A stretch of 46,522 nt of DNA, from NCBI RefSeq assembly GCF_014646875.1, contig NZ_BMOC01000018.1:1-46522 (forward strand). Reading direction: 5' to 3'. The DNA is from Halobellus salinus (GTDB lineage Archaea; Halobacteriota; Halobacteria; Halobacteriales; Haloferacaceae). The notes beneath the pieces are model-generated. The model saw only the letters and a list, made by a program, of their open reading frames with translations, searched no databases and had not been told where the DNA came from. This document shows positions 1 to 7,863 of the stretch, piece by piece. The position numbers and the translations under genes were made by a program. The first letter of the stretch is position 1. Each line of letters begins with the position of its first letter.

Positions 1-99
1 TCCTCGCCCAAGTCGGGGAGCGGAGACGCAGAAGTAGACCTGCGTGTGAATGGTGGGATGTTGAACGGCGAGAGTCACCGGCCTATTGCTGGTGACTGA
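1..99 (+). CDS. tnpB: TnpB (IS200/IS605 OrfB) C-terminal end, partial
   Basis: Only the last 32 codons and a TGA stop are inside the window; the gene begins upstream of base 1. The tail reads ...DLRVNGGMLNGESHRPIAGD. Haloarchaeal TnpB proteins often end in a similar variable hydrophilic tail after the RuvC-like and zinc-ribbon domains, none of which are visible here. The identification rests mainly on the downstream structure: within about 25 bases a long GC-rich hairpin resembling the right end of haloarchaeal tnpB elements begins. Whether the full gene is intact cannot be seen. It could be another transposase or an unrelated ORF end. Confidence 0.5.
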   Translation, partial: SSPKSGSGDAEVDLRVNGGMLNGESHRPIAGD

Positions 100-111
100 T
101 TGCCGGGAGTC

Positions 112-178
112 CACATCAAAGCCCCACCCTCAAGGACCGAGGCGCGTATGCGCCGAGGGAGTAGGGTGGGGTAGTTTA
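112..178 (+). mobile_element. Right end of a tnpB-type element (hairpin)
   Basis: A 9-bp perfect stem (122-130 with 163-171) encloses a second hairpin (141-145 with 150-154, loop GTAT). The block directly follows the presumed tnpB stop and ends in GTAGTTTAC, which also supplies the TAA stop of the copper ATPase on the other strand. In IS200/IS605 elements the 3' end of tnpB plus the right end encodes the omega RNA, and the adjacent flank supplies its guide. Here that flank would be the 3' end of the ATPase gene (inference). Confidence 0.5.
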
Positions 179-2617
179 CTTCCTGGGAACGAGGCGCCGC
201 CCGGAGTTGAGCACGACCAGCGTGCTGCTCGCTGCCATCGCGAGCGCCGCGAAAAGGGGGTTCAGAAGCCCCGCGGCGGCCAGCGGGACCGCGACAGCGT
301 TGTAACAGAGCGCCCAGACGAGGTTCTGGCGGACCCGCCGGCGGGTTCCGGTCGCGAGGGCGAACAGCGTCGGGACCGGCGCCAGCCGGCCGTCGGCCAC
401 CACCGCGTCCGCAGCGTCGGCGGGGAGGGAGGTGCCCCCCGCGATCGCGACCCCCACGTCGGCGGCGGCCAGCGCCGGCGCGTCGTTCGCGCCGTCGCCG
501 ATCATCGCCACCCGGCCGCGGTCCCGGAGCCGGCGGATCGCCGCCACCTTCCCGTCGGGAGGGAGGCCCGCGAACACCTCGTCGACGTCGGGGTGGTCGC
601 CGAAGGCGGCGGCCGCGGCCTCGTCGTCGCCCGTGAGCACGACCACGTCGCGGTCGCCGTCCGACAGCGCCGCGACAGTGTCCTGCCAGGTAGCCCGCGG
701 TTCGTCGGCCACGACGAACAGCCCCCGACACCGGCCGTTCCATCCGATCAGGACCGGGACCGCCCCGGACGCGGTCGCCTCGGCGGCCCGCTCGGCGTAC
801 CGGTCCGGGATCGTCAGCCCCGCCTCCGCGAGGAGGCCGGGGTGACCCACCACCGTCCGCTGGCCGTCGATCGGCCCGACGACGCCGGTGGGTTCGACTG
901 TCACCGACTCGGCGTCGAGCGCGGGGCTCTCCGTCTCGGGCCGGGCCACGGAGCCCCCGTCGCTCGCGACCGACTCCCGGCGCGGGGTCGGCGTTCCCTC
1001 GTCTTCGGCCGGTGCCACTCCCTCGTCTTCGGCCGTCGCCGCGGCGTCGGCCACGATGGCGTCGGCGACCGGGTGGGTTGCGTACCGTTCCAGCGCCGCG
1101 GCCCGCTCGATCGCCGCCTCGTCGTCGACGAGTGTCTCGCGGACGGTCATACGGCCGCTGGTGAGCGTCCCGGTCTTGTCGATCGCGACCACGTCGGTCT
1201 CGGGCAGGGTCTCGAACAGCGTCCCGCTCGCGACGACGATGCCGTCCTCGGCGGCGCGCTGGACGCCGGCAGCCACCGCGAGCGGCGTGGCGAGCCCCAG
1301 CGCACAGGGGCAGGACACCACCAGTACCGTCAACCCGACCAGCAACGCGCTCGTCGGCGTGCCACCCAGGATCAGCGTCGCTCCCGCCGCGAACACCGCA
1401 ACGGTCACCACGACCGGGACGAACACCGTCGCCAGCCGGTCGGCGAGCCGCTGGACGCCGGGACGGGCGGTCTGGACCGACCAGAGCAGGCCGACGATCC
1501 GGTCGAGCGTGCTGGTGGCGTCCGGGCCGACCTCGACCACCAGCGGCGCGTCGGTGACGATCCCCCCGCCGACGACCTCGTCGCCGGGGCGCCGGGTCAC
1601 CGGCAGCGACTCGCCGGTGACCAGCGCCTCGTCAACGGCCGCGACCCCCTCAACAACGGTCCCGTCGAGCGGGATCCGCTCGCCCGGCCGGACGAGCAGT
1701 TCGGTCCCGGGCGTGACGGCGTCGACCGGGCGCTGCTCGCCGTCCCGGGTGCGGGCCGTCTCGACGCTCGCGCCGGTGAGGTCCGACAGGAGGTCGACCG
1801 CCTCGCGCTTGACCCCGCGCTCGTAGTAGTTGCCCGCCGTGACCGCAAGCACGATCGCGACGGTCACGTCGAAGTAGACGTCGATCCCGCCGAGGACCGT
1901 GATCGCGGAACTGTAGAGGTACGCGCTGACGGCCGCAAGCGACACCAACAGGTCCATGTTGGGCTGTCCGGCCCGCAGGCTGACGTAGGCGCCGCGGAGC
2001 AGCGGGAACCCCGTGTAGAACAGCACGATCGAGGCGAACAGCCAGAGCTGTCCCAAGAGGTAGAGCCGGCCGAACGCCCCGAACTCCACGACCGGCGCGA
2101 ACCCGAAGTGCTGCGGGTAGATGAACAGGACGTACCACACCATCGTCATCATCCCGAAGAACCCGCCCCCGACGAGGAACGCGGCGGTGGGCGACGCCGC
2201 CTCCTGCCGATCCGTGACAGAGCGCTGGCTCGCGTCATACCCCGCGACCGACAGCCGGTCGGCAAGTTCGGAGACTGTCAGCGCGTCCTCGTCGTAGACG
2301 ACCTGCATCGTGTCGGTCGCGTAGCTCGCGGCGGCGGCCTCGATCCCGTCACACTCGGTCGCGGTCGACTCTAAGAACACCTCGCAGGTCGAACAGTGCA
2401 TCCCGTCAACCGAGAGGTACGCGACCTCGCCGTCGGCGTCCGCGACTGTGGTCTCCCGCTCGACGGCCTCGGGATCGGTCTCCGCCGGGTCCGCGTCGTC
2501 GAGTGTTCGTGCGACTTCGAGACACCCACAGCAGCAGTACTCGCCGTCGACAGCCGCGTGGGTGACGGGGTCGGCCGGCAGCGCCAGATCGCAGAGGGTG
2601 CACCCGGACACGGTCAC
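176..2617 (-). CDS. copA: CcoI/FixI-like copper-translocating P1B-type ATPase
   Basis: This 813-aa membrane ATPase exports Cu(I), probably to supply the oxidase encoded next door. Residues 5-45 form a Cys-rich N-terminal metal-binding region (CTLC, then CCCGC) of the type found in CcoI/FixI and related ATPases. A heavy-metal-associated domain follows (about 65-130, HCSTC), then the transmembrane region with the ion-binding CPC motif near residue 435. The phosphorylation motif DKTGTLT is near 478, an HP locus (YATHPVADA) lies downstream of it, and the hinge GDGANDAP is near 705. An acidic Ser/Thr/Glu-rich insertion sits in the nucleotide-binding domain. The GTG start forms a GTGA overlap with the upstream TauE-like gene, so the two are probably translationally coupled. 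The TAA stop lies inside the right end of a tnpB element, so the last residues may have been altered by insertion. Confidence 0.9.
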   Translation of the reverse strand: MTVSGCTLCDLALPADPVTHAAVDGEYCCCGCLEVARTLDDADPAETDPEAVERETTVADADGEVAYLSVDGMHCSTCEVFLESTATECDGIEAAAASYATDTMQVVYDEDALTVSELADRLSVAGYDASQRSVTDRQEAASPTAAFLVGGGFFGMMTMVWYVLFIYPQHFGFAPVVEFGAFGRLYLLGQLWLFASIVLFYTGFPLLRGAYVSLRAGQPNMDLLVSLAAVSAYLYSSAITVLGGIDVYFDVTVAIVLAVTAGNYYERGVKREAVDLLSDLTGASVETARTRDGEQRPVDAVTPGTELLVRPGERIPLDGTVVEGVAAVDEALVTGESLPVTRRPGDEVVGGGIVTDAPLVVEVGPDATSTLDRIVGLLWSVQTARPGVQRLADRLATVFVPVVVTVAVFAAGATLILGGTPTSALLVGLTVLVVSCPCALGLATPLAVAAGVQRAAEDGIVVASGTLFETLPETDVVAIDKTGTLTSGRMTVRETLVDDEAAIERAAALERYATHPVADAIVADAAATAEDEGVAPAEDEGTPTPRRESVASDGGSVARPETESPALDAESVTVEPTGVVGPIDGQRTVVGHPGLLAEAGLTIPDRYAERAAEATASGAVPVLIGWNGRCRGLFVVADEPRATWQDTVAALSDGDRDVVVLTGDDEAAAAAFGDHPDVDEVFAGLPPDGKVAAIRRLRDRGRVAMIGDGANDAPALAAADVGVAIAGGTSLPADAADAVVADGRLAPVPTLFALATGTRRRVRQNLVWALCYNAVAVPLAAAGLLNPLFAALAMAASSTLVVLNSGRRLVPRK

Positions 2618-3429
2618 AGCGGCTGGTAGAAGGGGACGTTCGGATACGGAAGCGCGACGCCGAACAGCATCAGCCCGTGGGCGAGCGGGAGGTAGCCGAG
2701 GACGACGAACACGGCTCCGAGCGCCCGGTGGAGCGTCGTGCGGTGCCCCACCGAGATCGAGCCGATCGCGAGCCCGTAGGCGAGTAGGGTCGGGATCGTC
2801 CCCACTCCGAGGACGCCGAGGACGAGCGCGCCGCGGACCGGGTCGCCCACAACGAGCGCGTAGAGGTACGCCGGATAGAGGATCGGACACGGCAACAGCG
2901 CGTGAACGGCGCCCAGGCCGATGATCTTCGGCGATCCGACGAGCCGGTCGACCCGCGCGGTGAGGACGCCCGTCACGACCCGGAACCCCCGGCCGACGAG
3001 CGGAAGCCCCGTGACGGCGCCGGTGATCGCCGTCCCGCGAACGAGGTAGCCGACCCCGACGGCGACGATCAGGCTGCCCACGACGATCCCGACGCTCCCG
3101 CGGATCGCCGAGGCGACGGGTGTGATCGCCGTCGCCCCGGCGACGAGTCCGCCAACCAGCCCCAACACGCCGCCGACGGCGGCGTAGCCGATTGTGCGCC
3201 CGACGTTGAACAGCCCGTGCTGGCGGACGTCGGCGACGGTGATCCGGTCGCGCCTCCGCGGGTCGCGGTCGGCGGTGAGCCGCTCGGCGTACGTCGAGAC
3301 CAGCGGGCCACACATCCCGAGGCAGTGGGCCCCCGCGAGGAGCCCGATCACGAGGAATAGCAGCAGGTCGGCGTCACTCCCGAGGGCCTCAACCGCTGGC
3401 GTGGCGGCCGCGGTTGTCGGGAACGGCAT
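2614..3429 (-). CDS. TauE/SafE-family (sulfite exporter-like) membrane protein
   Basis: A 271-aa polytopic protein with about six to seven hydrophobic helices. The first helix carries the signature GAHCLGMCGP (about residues 33-42), typical of the HCxGMCG branch of the TauE/SafE (UreH/DsbD-like) family that often accompanies copper ATPases in cbb3 oxidase assembly clusters. A second Cys motif (LLPCPILYPAY) starts a later helix. The paired Cys and His residues suggest copper or thiol handling rather than sulfite export (inference). It overlaps copA by GTGA. Two starts are possible: ATG at 3429, or GTG at 3435, which overlaps the stop of the upstream small gene. The arrangement small protein - TauE-like - Cu-ATPase resembles a bacterial CcoHIS-type maturation unit. 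Confidence 0.75.
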   Translation of the reverse strand: MPFPTTAAATPAVEALGSDADLLLFLVIGLLAGAHCLGMCGPLVSTYAERLTADRDPRRRDRITVADVRQHGLFNVGRTIGYAAVGGVLGLVGGLVAGATAITPVASAIRGSVGIVVGSLIVAVGVGYLVRGTAITGAVTGLPLVGRGFRVVTGVLTARVDRLVGSPKIIGLGAVHALLPCPILYPAYLYALVVGDPVRGALVLGVLGVGTIPTLLAYGLAIGSISVGHRTTLHRALGAVFVVLGYLPLAHGLMLFGVALPYPNVPFYQPL

Positions 3430-3431
3430 CG

Positions 3432-3635
3432 TCACGCGCCGCCGGGCGCCGGATCGTCGGGCTCTTCGGCCGGCGGGTCGTGTGGCGACAGCGCGACCGC
3501 GAGACTCGCCGCGATCACGACGACGTTGACGACGGTCACCGCCGCGACGAGTTCGGAGCCGAGCACGACGAACACGGCCGCCGGCACCAGCGCGAGCAGC
3601 GCGAGCAGGCTGACAGCCCGTGGCGTGAGTTCCAT
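3432..3635 (-). CDS. Small two-helix membrane protein of the oxidase/copper cluster
   Basis: A 67-aa protein with two predicted membrane helices (about residues 8-28 and 30-50) and a short acidic, Pro-rich C-terminus. I do not recognise the family. It heads the minus-strand operon with the TauE-like protein and the copper ATPase and is divergent from the ba3 oxidase operon, so a role as a small assembly or accessory factor is plausible (inference). The ATG at 3635 is preferred over one at 3650: a TATA-like element (TTCAAG on the minus strand) is centred about 27 bases upstream of 3635, fitting a leaderless start. Its stop overlaps a possible GTG start of the next gene. Confidence 0.6.
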   Translation of the reverse strand: MELTPRAVSLLALLALVPAAVFVVLGSELVAAVTVVNVVVIAASLAVALSPHDPPAEEPDDPAPGGA

Positions 3636-3702
3636 ACGGGAGTGATACACCGACTGTTGCTTGAATCGTCGTGCCGTTCTCAGATTCTTGGAACGTGAGC
3701 CG

Positions 3703-3711
3703 CGTATAAAT
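3703..3711 (+). promoter_or_regulatory. TATA box of the ba3 oxidase operon
   Basis: CGTATAAAT is centred near 3707, 28-29 bases before the ATG of the first oxidase gene at 3736, so the transcript is predicted to be leaderless. The 100-bp region between the divergent operons contains both promoters. Confidence 0.65.
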
Positions 3712-3735
3712 CACGCAAACAAGTGAGCGTCGTGT

Positions 3736-3966
3736 ATGAACGAGGGGATGGTTTCGGCCGACGACGGGGCGACACACGGCGACCTCGAACGCAGCGTCTC
3801 GGCGCCGCCGGATCAAGCCGACGTCGATCGGACCCTGTCACACGAGGAGTTCGACCCGAAGGGAACGCTCGCGTTGATCCTGGTGTACTTCGCGATCCTG
3901 GTGGGCATGTGGGTGTTCATGTACTTCGTCGAGTTCCTCGGCAACGGGCTGACGGTGGTGGGGTGA
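3736..3966 (+). CDS. cbaD: ba3-type terminal oxidase small subunit (CbaD-like)
   Basis: A 76-aa protein with an acidic cytoplasmic N-terminus (about 42 residues) and one membrane helix (LALILVYFAILVGMWVFMY, about 46-64). It is the first gene of the oxidase operon. Its size, single helix and position match the small IIa-like subunit of ba3 oxidases, named CbaD in Natronomonas; I assign it by position more than by sequence. The ATG at 3736 fits a leaderless transcript from the TATA box at 3703. An alternative ATG is at 3748. Its stop is six bases before the start of subunit II. Confidence 0.75.
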   Translation: MNEGMVSADDGATHGDLERSVSAPPDQADVDRTLSHEEFDPKGTLALILVYFAILVGMWVFMYFVEFLGNGLTVVG

Positions 3967-3972
3967 TTGCGG

Positions 3973-4479
3973 ATGCACATCCACCAGTACGAGAAGCTCT
4001 GGCTCGGGCTGTCGCTGCTTCTCATCGTCGGGTTCGTCGCGACGGTCACGTACGGGGCCGTCGGCACGCCGGCGATCAGTATGATCGGCGACGACGGTGA
4101 CACCCTCAACCCGAACGCGATCGACGACCACCCGGAGTTCGGTGACCCGGGCGTCGAGAAGGTGGGTGAAAGCGAGTACGCGGCGTACGTCGTCGCCCGA
4201 CAGTTCATGTTCCAGCCGGACCCGATCGTCGTCCCCGCCAACACCACCGTCACGTTCTACGTCACCTCGGCCGACGTGATTCACGGGTTCAGCGTTGTCG
4301 GTACCAACGCGAACACGATGGTCATCCCCGGTGAAGTCGCCGAGTTGACCGTCGAAATCAACGACCCCGGGGAGTACGGTATCGTGTGTCACGAGTACTG
4401 CGGGAACGGCCACCACGGCATGGAGGGGCTGTTGAAGGTCGTTCCGGCGGACGAGTACGACGGGGGTGACGCCGAATGA
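3973..4479 (+). CDS. cbaB: ba3-type cytochrome oxidase subunit II (CuA)
   Basis: This 168-aa subunit accepts electrons from an external donor (probably a halocyanin) at a binuclear CuA centre and passes them to subunit I. One N-terminal membrane helix (about 9-31) anchors an extracellular cupredoxin domain. The CuA ligands are visible: His104 (IHGF), Cys139 and Cys143 (CHEYC), His147 and Met150. The C-x3-C-x3-H-x2-M spacing is the same as in Thermus ba3 oxidase. The ATG at 3973 (MHIHQYEK) is taken as the start rather than the in-frame TTG at 3967. The 3' end overlaps subunit I by ATGA. Confidence 0.92.
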   Translation: MHIHQYEKLWLGLSLLLIVGFVATVTYGAVGTPAISMIGDDGDTLNPNAIDDHPEFGDPGVEKVGESEYAAYVVARQFMFQPDPIVVPANTTVTFYVTSADVIHGFSVVGTNANTMVIPGEVAELTVEINDPGEYGIVCHEYCGNGHHGMEGLLKVVPADEYDGGDAE

Positions 4480-6266
4480 GCACCGGTTCGGGCGCCGCGA
4501 CGTTCGTCGATCGCTACCCGGAGGAGGCGTCGATCGTCCGGCAGGCCTTCTTCGTCGCGTTCGTGGCGTTCGGGCTCGGGGCGCTGTTCGGGGTGATCCA
4601 GGCGCTCCACCGGACCGACATCCTGCGGTTCATTCCGTCGACGGACTACTACACCGTGCTCACCGCTCACGGCGTCCTGCTCGTGATCGTGTTCACGATC
4701 TTCTTCCTCGTCGGCCTGTTCCAGTGGGCGATCACCCGGAGCTTCGACCGGCCGGTCGAAGACATCCGGATCACCAAGGCGTGGCTGGCGCTGATGTCGG
4801 TCGGGTCGGTGGTCACCGGGGTCACGATCCTGCTTGGGTTCGTCGACGAGGTCGGGATCAGCGCCGACGTGCTCTTTACGTTCTACGCGCCGCTGCAGGC
4901 GCATCCGCTGTTCTACGCGGGGCTGGCGGTCTTCCTGGTGGGGACGTGGATCGCCGGCGCCGACTGGTTCCGGTCGTGGCTGGCGTGGAACGCGGAGCAC
5001 CCCGACGACCGAATCCCGCTCCAGGCGTTCGTGGTCCTGACGACCATGTTGATGTGGTACATCGCGACCATCGGCGTCGCGGTCGCGGTGCTGTTCTTCC
5101 TGCTGCCGTGGTCGCTCGGGCTGATCGAAACCGTGAATCCGCTGTTGACCCGGACGCTGTTCTGGTTCTTCGGCCACCCGGTTGTCTACTTCTGGCTCAT
5201 GCCGGCGTACCTACTGTGGTACACCGTGTTGCCGAAGATCGCCGGCGGACGGCTGTTCAGCGACCCGCTCGCGCGGGTCGTGTTCGTGCTCTTCCTGCTG
5301 CTGTCGACGCCGGTGGGGATCCACCACCAGTATCTCGACCCCGGCATCGCTGAGAGCTTCAAGTTCATCGCCATGACCAACACGATGTTCCTGCTGCTGC
5401 CGAGCCTGCTGACCGCGTTCACGGTCGTCGCGAGCGTCGAACACGGAGCCAGACAGCGCGGCGGGACGGGGTTGTTCGGGTGGCTTCGCGCGCTGCCGTG
5501 GCGGGATCCGGCGTTCACCGGGATGATGCTCGCGGGACTCATGTTCGCCGCCGGCGGGTTCTCCGGCATGATCAACGCGGGCATGAACATCAACTACCTC
5601 GTCCACAACACCCTCTGGGTGCCCGGCCACTTCCACCTCACCGTCGGGACCGCGGTCGCGCTCACGATGATGGCGGGGACCTACTGGCTGTGGCCACAGC
5701 TCACCAACCGGCGGCTCTACTCCCGGCCGATCGGGCTGCTCCAGGTGGTCGTCTGGTTCGGCGGTATGGCGCTCATGTCCAACGCGATGCACGTCTCCGG
5801 GCTGTACGGCATCCCGCGGCGAACCGCCGAACCCCAGTATCAGGGGTTCGACTTCTCCACCGCGTTCGGGAGCGTCGCGGAGCTCAACGTCCAGCTCGCG
5901 ATCGGCGGGACGCTACTCTTCGTCTCGGCGCTCCTGTTCTTGGCCAACCTCGCGTTCTCGTGGGGCAATCCCACGACCTCGGGGCTGGGCCAGACGCTCC
6001 CGCCGGCGCTCTCCGGGCCCGACGACAGCCCGCGGGTCCTCGACAACATGCGGCTCTGGGCCGCGATCGCCCTGGTGCTCGTCGCGCTGGCGTACGCGCT
6101 GCCGCTCGGCGCGATCGTCGCCGACAGCGGCCTGTTCGGTCCGGGCGGTGACGCCTATCCCGTCACGGTCGTCCTCAACTCCGTCGCGGTCACCGCAGAG
6201 CGCCTGACGGCCTCGGTGGGTGCCACACTCGCCGACGTCGGCGGCGTGCTGGAGGTGATCCGATGA
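4476..6266 (+). CDS. cbaA: ba3-type cytochrome oxidase subunit I
   Basis: A 596-aa haem-copper oxidase of the B family with about 13-14 membrane helices. It reduces O2 to water at the a3-CuB site and pumps protons. Visible ligands include the low-spin haem His in LTAHGVLL (about residue 64), His234 and the cross-linked Tyr in FGHPVVYFW, the CuB pair His283/284 in GIHHQY, and His385/His387 in VPGHFHLTVG. The helix VI region and overall length match haloarchaeal CbaA. It overlaps subunit II by ATGA upstream and the next small membrane gene by ATGA downstream, so the complex is translated from a tightly coupled mRNA. Confidence 0.93.
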   Translation: MSTGSGAATFVDRYPEEASIVRQAFFVAFVAFGLGALFGVIQALHRTDILRFIPSTDYYTVLTAHGVLLVIVFTIFFLVGLFQWAITRSFDRPVEDIRITKAWLALMSVGSVVTGVTILLGFVDEVGISADVLFTFYAPLQAHPLFYAGLAVFLVGTWIAGADWFRSWLAWNAEHPDDRIPLQAFVVLTTMLMWYIATIGVAVAVLFFLLPWSLGLIETVNPLLTRTLFWFFGHPVVYFWLMPAYLLWYTVLPKIAGGRLFSDPLARVVFVLFLLLSTPVGIHHQYLDPGIAESFKFIAMTNTMFLLLPSLLTAFTVVASVEHGARQRGGTGLFGWLRALPWRDPAFTGMMLAGLMFAAGGFSGMINAGMNINYLVHNTLWVPGHFHLTVGTAVALTMMAGTYWLWPQLTNRRLYSRPIGLLQVVVWFGGMALMSNAMHVSGLYGIPRRTAEPQYQGFDFSTAFGSVAELNVQLAIGGTLLFVSALLFLANLAFSWGNPTTSGLGQTLPPALSGPDDSPRVLDNMRLWAAIALVLVALAYALPLGAIVADSGLFGPGGDAYPVTVVLNSVAVTAERLTASVGATLADVGGVLEVIR

Positions 6267-6478
6267 CCGGGAACCCCCTCCGGATCGAGACGAGCGGCGG
6301 CGTTCTCGTGGGGTTCGTGGTGCTCGCCGTCGTCGTTTTCGAGCTCAGGACGGTTCTGGGCATGCTGTTCGGGATCGACGTCTCCGGGGTCGTCTACTTC
6401 CCGGTGGCACTGGCCGTCCTCGTGGGGCTGCTCGTCGCCGAGAACGCGCTCCGGAGCGTCGGGTCGAAGGAGGGGTGA
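6263..6478 (+). CDS. Small two-helix membrane protein of the oxidase operon (CbaC-like)
   Basis: A 71-aa protein with two hydrophobic segments (about 13-33 and 40-60) and a short basic/acidic tail. It overlaps subunit I by four bases and is followed one base after its stop by the next GTG start. In haloarchaeal ba3 operons a small membrane protein in this position is called CbaC; the assignment here is positional. It may be a structural subunit or an assembly factor. Confidence 0.65.
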   Translation: MTGNPLRIETSGGVLVGFVVLAVVVFELRTVLGMLFGIDVSGVVYFPVALAVLVGLLVAENALRSVGSKEG

Positions 6479-6479
6479 G

Positions 6480-7109
6480 GTGAGCGCACACACCGTGCGG
6501 GAGGGGCTTCCGTCGGGGCTGATCGTGGCCGCGGTCGGTGTCGGGCTTCTGGTGGGGTACACCGCTGCGGTCGATCCGGTCGTCCGGACACCCGCGCAGG
6601 TCGCGTACCCACTGGTGTGGGTCGTCGTGAGCGGAGCGGCGCTCGCGCGGTACGTCGTGCCGGCGATCGCGTCGTCGTCGCTCCCCGCGCTCGCGGTCGG
6701 CGGAGGGTACACGGTCGTGTTGCAGTACACCGCCGGGCTGCTCGGTCCGGGGTCCGCGCCGTCGTCGACCAGCGTCCACCTGGCGCTTCCGGGGTGGGGG
6801 CCCGCCGTCGTCCACACCGGGTCGCTGGTGTCGGTCAGGCTGATCCCGTTTCTCACGATCGGCTACCTCACCCTGGGGGCGCTCGCGGCCGTCGCCCTCG
6901 ACCGGACGTGGAGCGCCTCCGGCCCGGGCGTGCTGGGGCTGTTCGCCTGCGTGTCGTGTACAGCACCCCTGATCGGCGGGGTTGCGGGGTCGCTCGGCGC
7001 CGGGACCGTCGCTACGACGGTCTCACACGCGCAGTATCCGCTGGCCACCGGCGCCTTCCTGGTCTCGGTCGCCGGGTTTGCCTGGCTCCTCCCGACGGCG
7101 GAGCGGTGA
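6480..7109 (+). CDS. Polytopic membrane protein closing the oxidase operon
   Basis: A 209-aa protein with about six predicted helices, starting at a GTG two bases after the previous stop. A Cys pair (GLFACVSCTAPLIGG, about residues 154-168) sits at the start of a helix and recalls metal or thiol chemistry. Similar uncharacterised membrane proteins occur at the end of haloarchaeal ba3 operons. A role in copper delivery or haem/oxidase assembly is inference from position and the CxxC. The gene ends 110 bases before the convergent dolichol-kinase-like gene. Confidence 0.6.
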   Translation: MSAHTVREGLPSGLIVAAVGVGLLVGYTAAVDPVVRTPAQVAYPLVWVVVSGAALARYVVPAIASSSLPALAVGGGYTVVLQYTAGLLGPGSAPSSTSVHLALPGWGPAVVHTGSLVSVRLIPFLTIGYLTLGALAAVALDRTWSASGPGVLGLFACVSCTAPLIGGVAGSLGAGTVATTVSHAQYPLATGAFLVSVAGFAWLLPTAER

Positions 7110-7219
7110 CCGCTGGGGTCCCGGCTCGAGGGTCGGTCACAGCAGTCGACGCGGTCGCGACGCGCCGGGACGATACGCTCCCGCGACGTGTGATGCCACC
7201 ACGGGCACGTGGCGAAGCG

Positions 7220-7861
7220 CTACGCCACCACGGACGCGGTCCCGGTCGCCACCAGCACCACGCTTCCGGCGACGGCCGCCGCAAGCGGGATCGACGCGTT
7301 GTCGTCGACGACATACCCCCGGATCACGGGCGTGAACCCGTCGGCGACGGTCGCCGCCAGCGCGGCCGCGACCGACGCCGCGACGCCGGCCGGAGCGCCC
7401 GCTTCGGGAACCAAAATCGGCACCGAAACCGCGAGACAGACCGCGAACATCGCTCCGAGCGTCCGCAGCCGCTTGGGTTCGCCCGCCTCGCGGGTCGTCG
7501 ACAGGAGCCCCGAGATCGGGTCGCCGATCGTCAGCATCAGCGTCGCCGGGACAGCGACGTGCGGCGCGAACGTCAGCACCACCGCGGTGATGCTGAACAT
7601 GTATAATCCATACCCCGCCACGTTGTCCTGCTCGTACGGGCGGGTGAGTTCGTCGTAGACGGCCCACTCGAACCCGACCACCAGCCGAACGAACTCCAGG
7701 GTCGCCGCGACCGCCGAACACGCAAGCATCACGTGCCCGAACTCCCGCCACGTAACCAACTCCAGGACGTAGAGAAGCGGCAGCCCTGTGCCGCTGGCGT
7801 GGACGAGACGCCGCTTGAACTCGCCGCGTTTGAGCACCTCCGAGAGCGTGGCGAGAAGCAC
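7220..7861 (-). CDS. Dolichol/phytol kinase-like membrane protein
   Basis: A 213-aa integral membrane protein with about six to seven helices, resembling the Sec59/phytol-kinase/CDP-DG synthase-like family. The N-terminal KRRLVHASGTGLPLLYV and the later TIGDPISGLLS and ADGFTPVIRGYVVDDN segments are the conserved polar motifs; the family normally uses a G-D-x-x-(A/S) phosphate-site motif here. It probably phosphorylates a polyprenol (dolichol) with CTP for lipid-linked glycan synthesis; the substrate is inference. It starts at GTG two bases after the stop of glyS and is likely co-transcribed with it. Confidence 0.65.
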   Translation of the reverse strand: MLLATLSEVLKRGEFKRRLVHASGTGLPLLYVLELVTWREFGHVMLACSAVAATLEFVRLVVGFEWAVYDELTRPYEQDNVAGYGLYMFSITAVVLTFAPHVAVPATLMLTIGDPISGLLSTTREAGEPKRLRTLGAMFAVCLAVSVPILVPEAGAPAGVAASVAAALAATVADGFTPVIRGYVVDDNASIPLAAAVAGSVVLVATGTASVVA

Positions 7862-7863
7862 CG

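Noticed and set aside
86-2374. Long plus-strand ORF of 762 codons opposite the copper ATPase
   Set aside because: Arg/Gly/Asp-rich antisense shadow typical of GC-rich DNA; the minus strand carries all P-type ATPase motifs.
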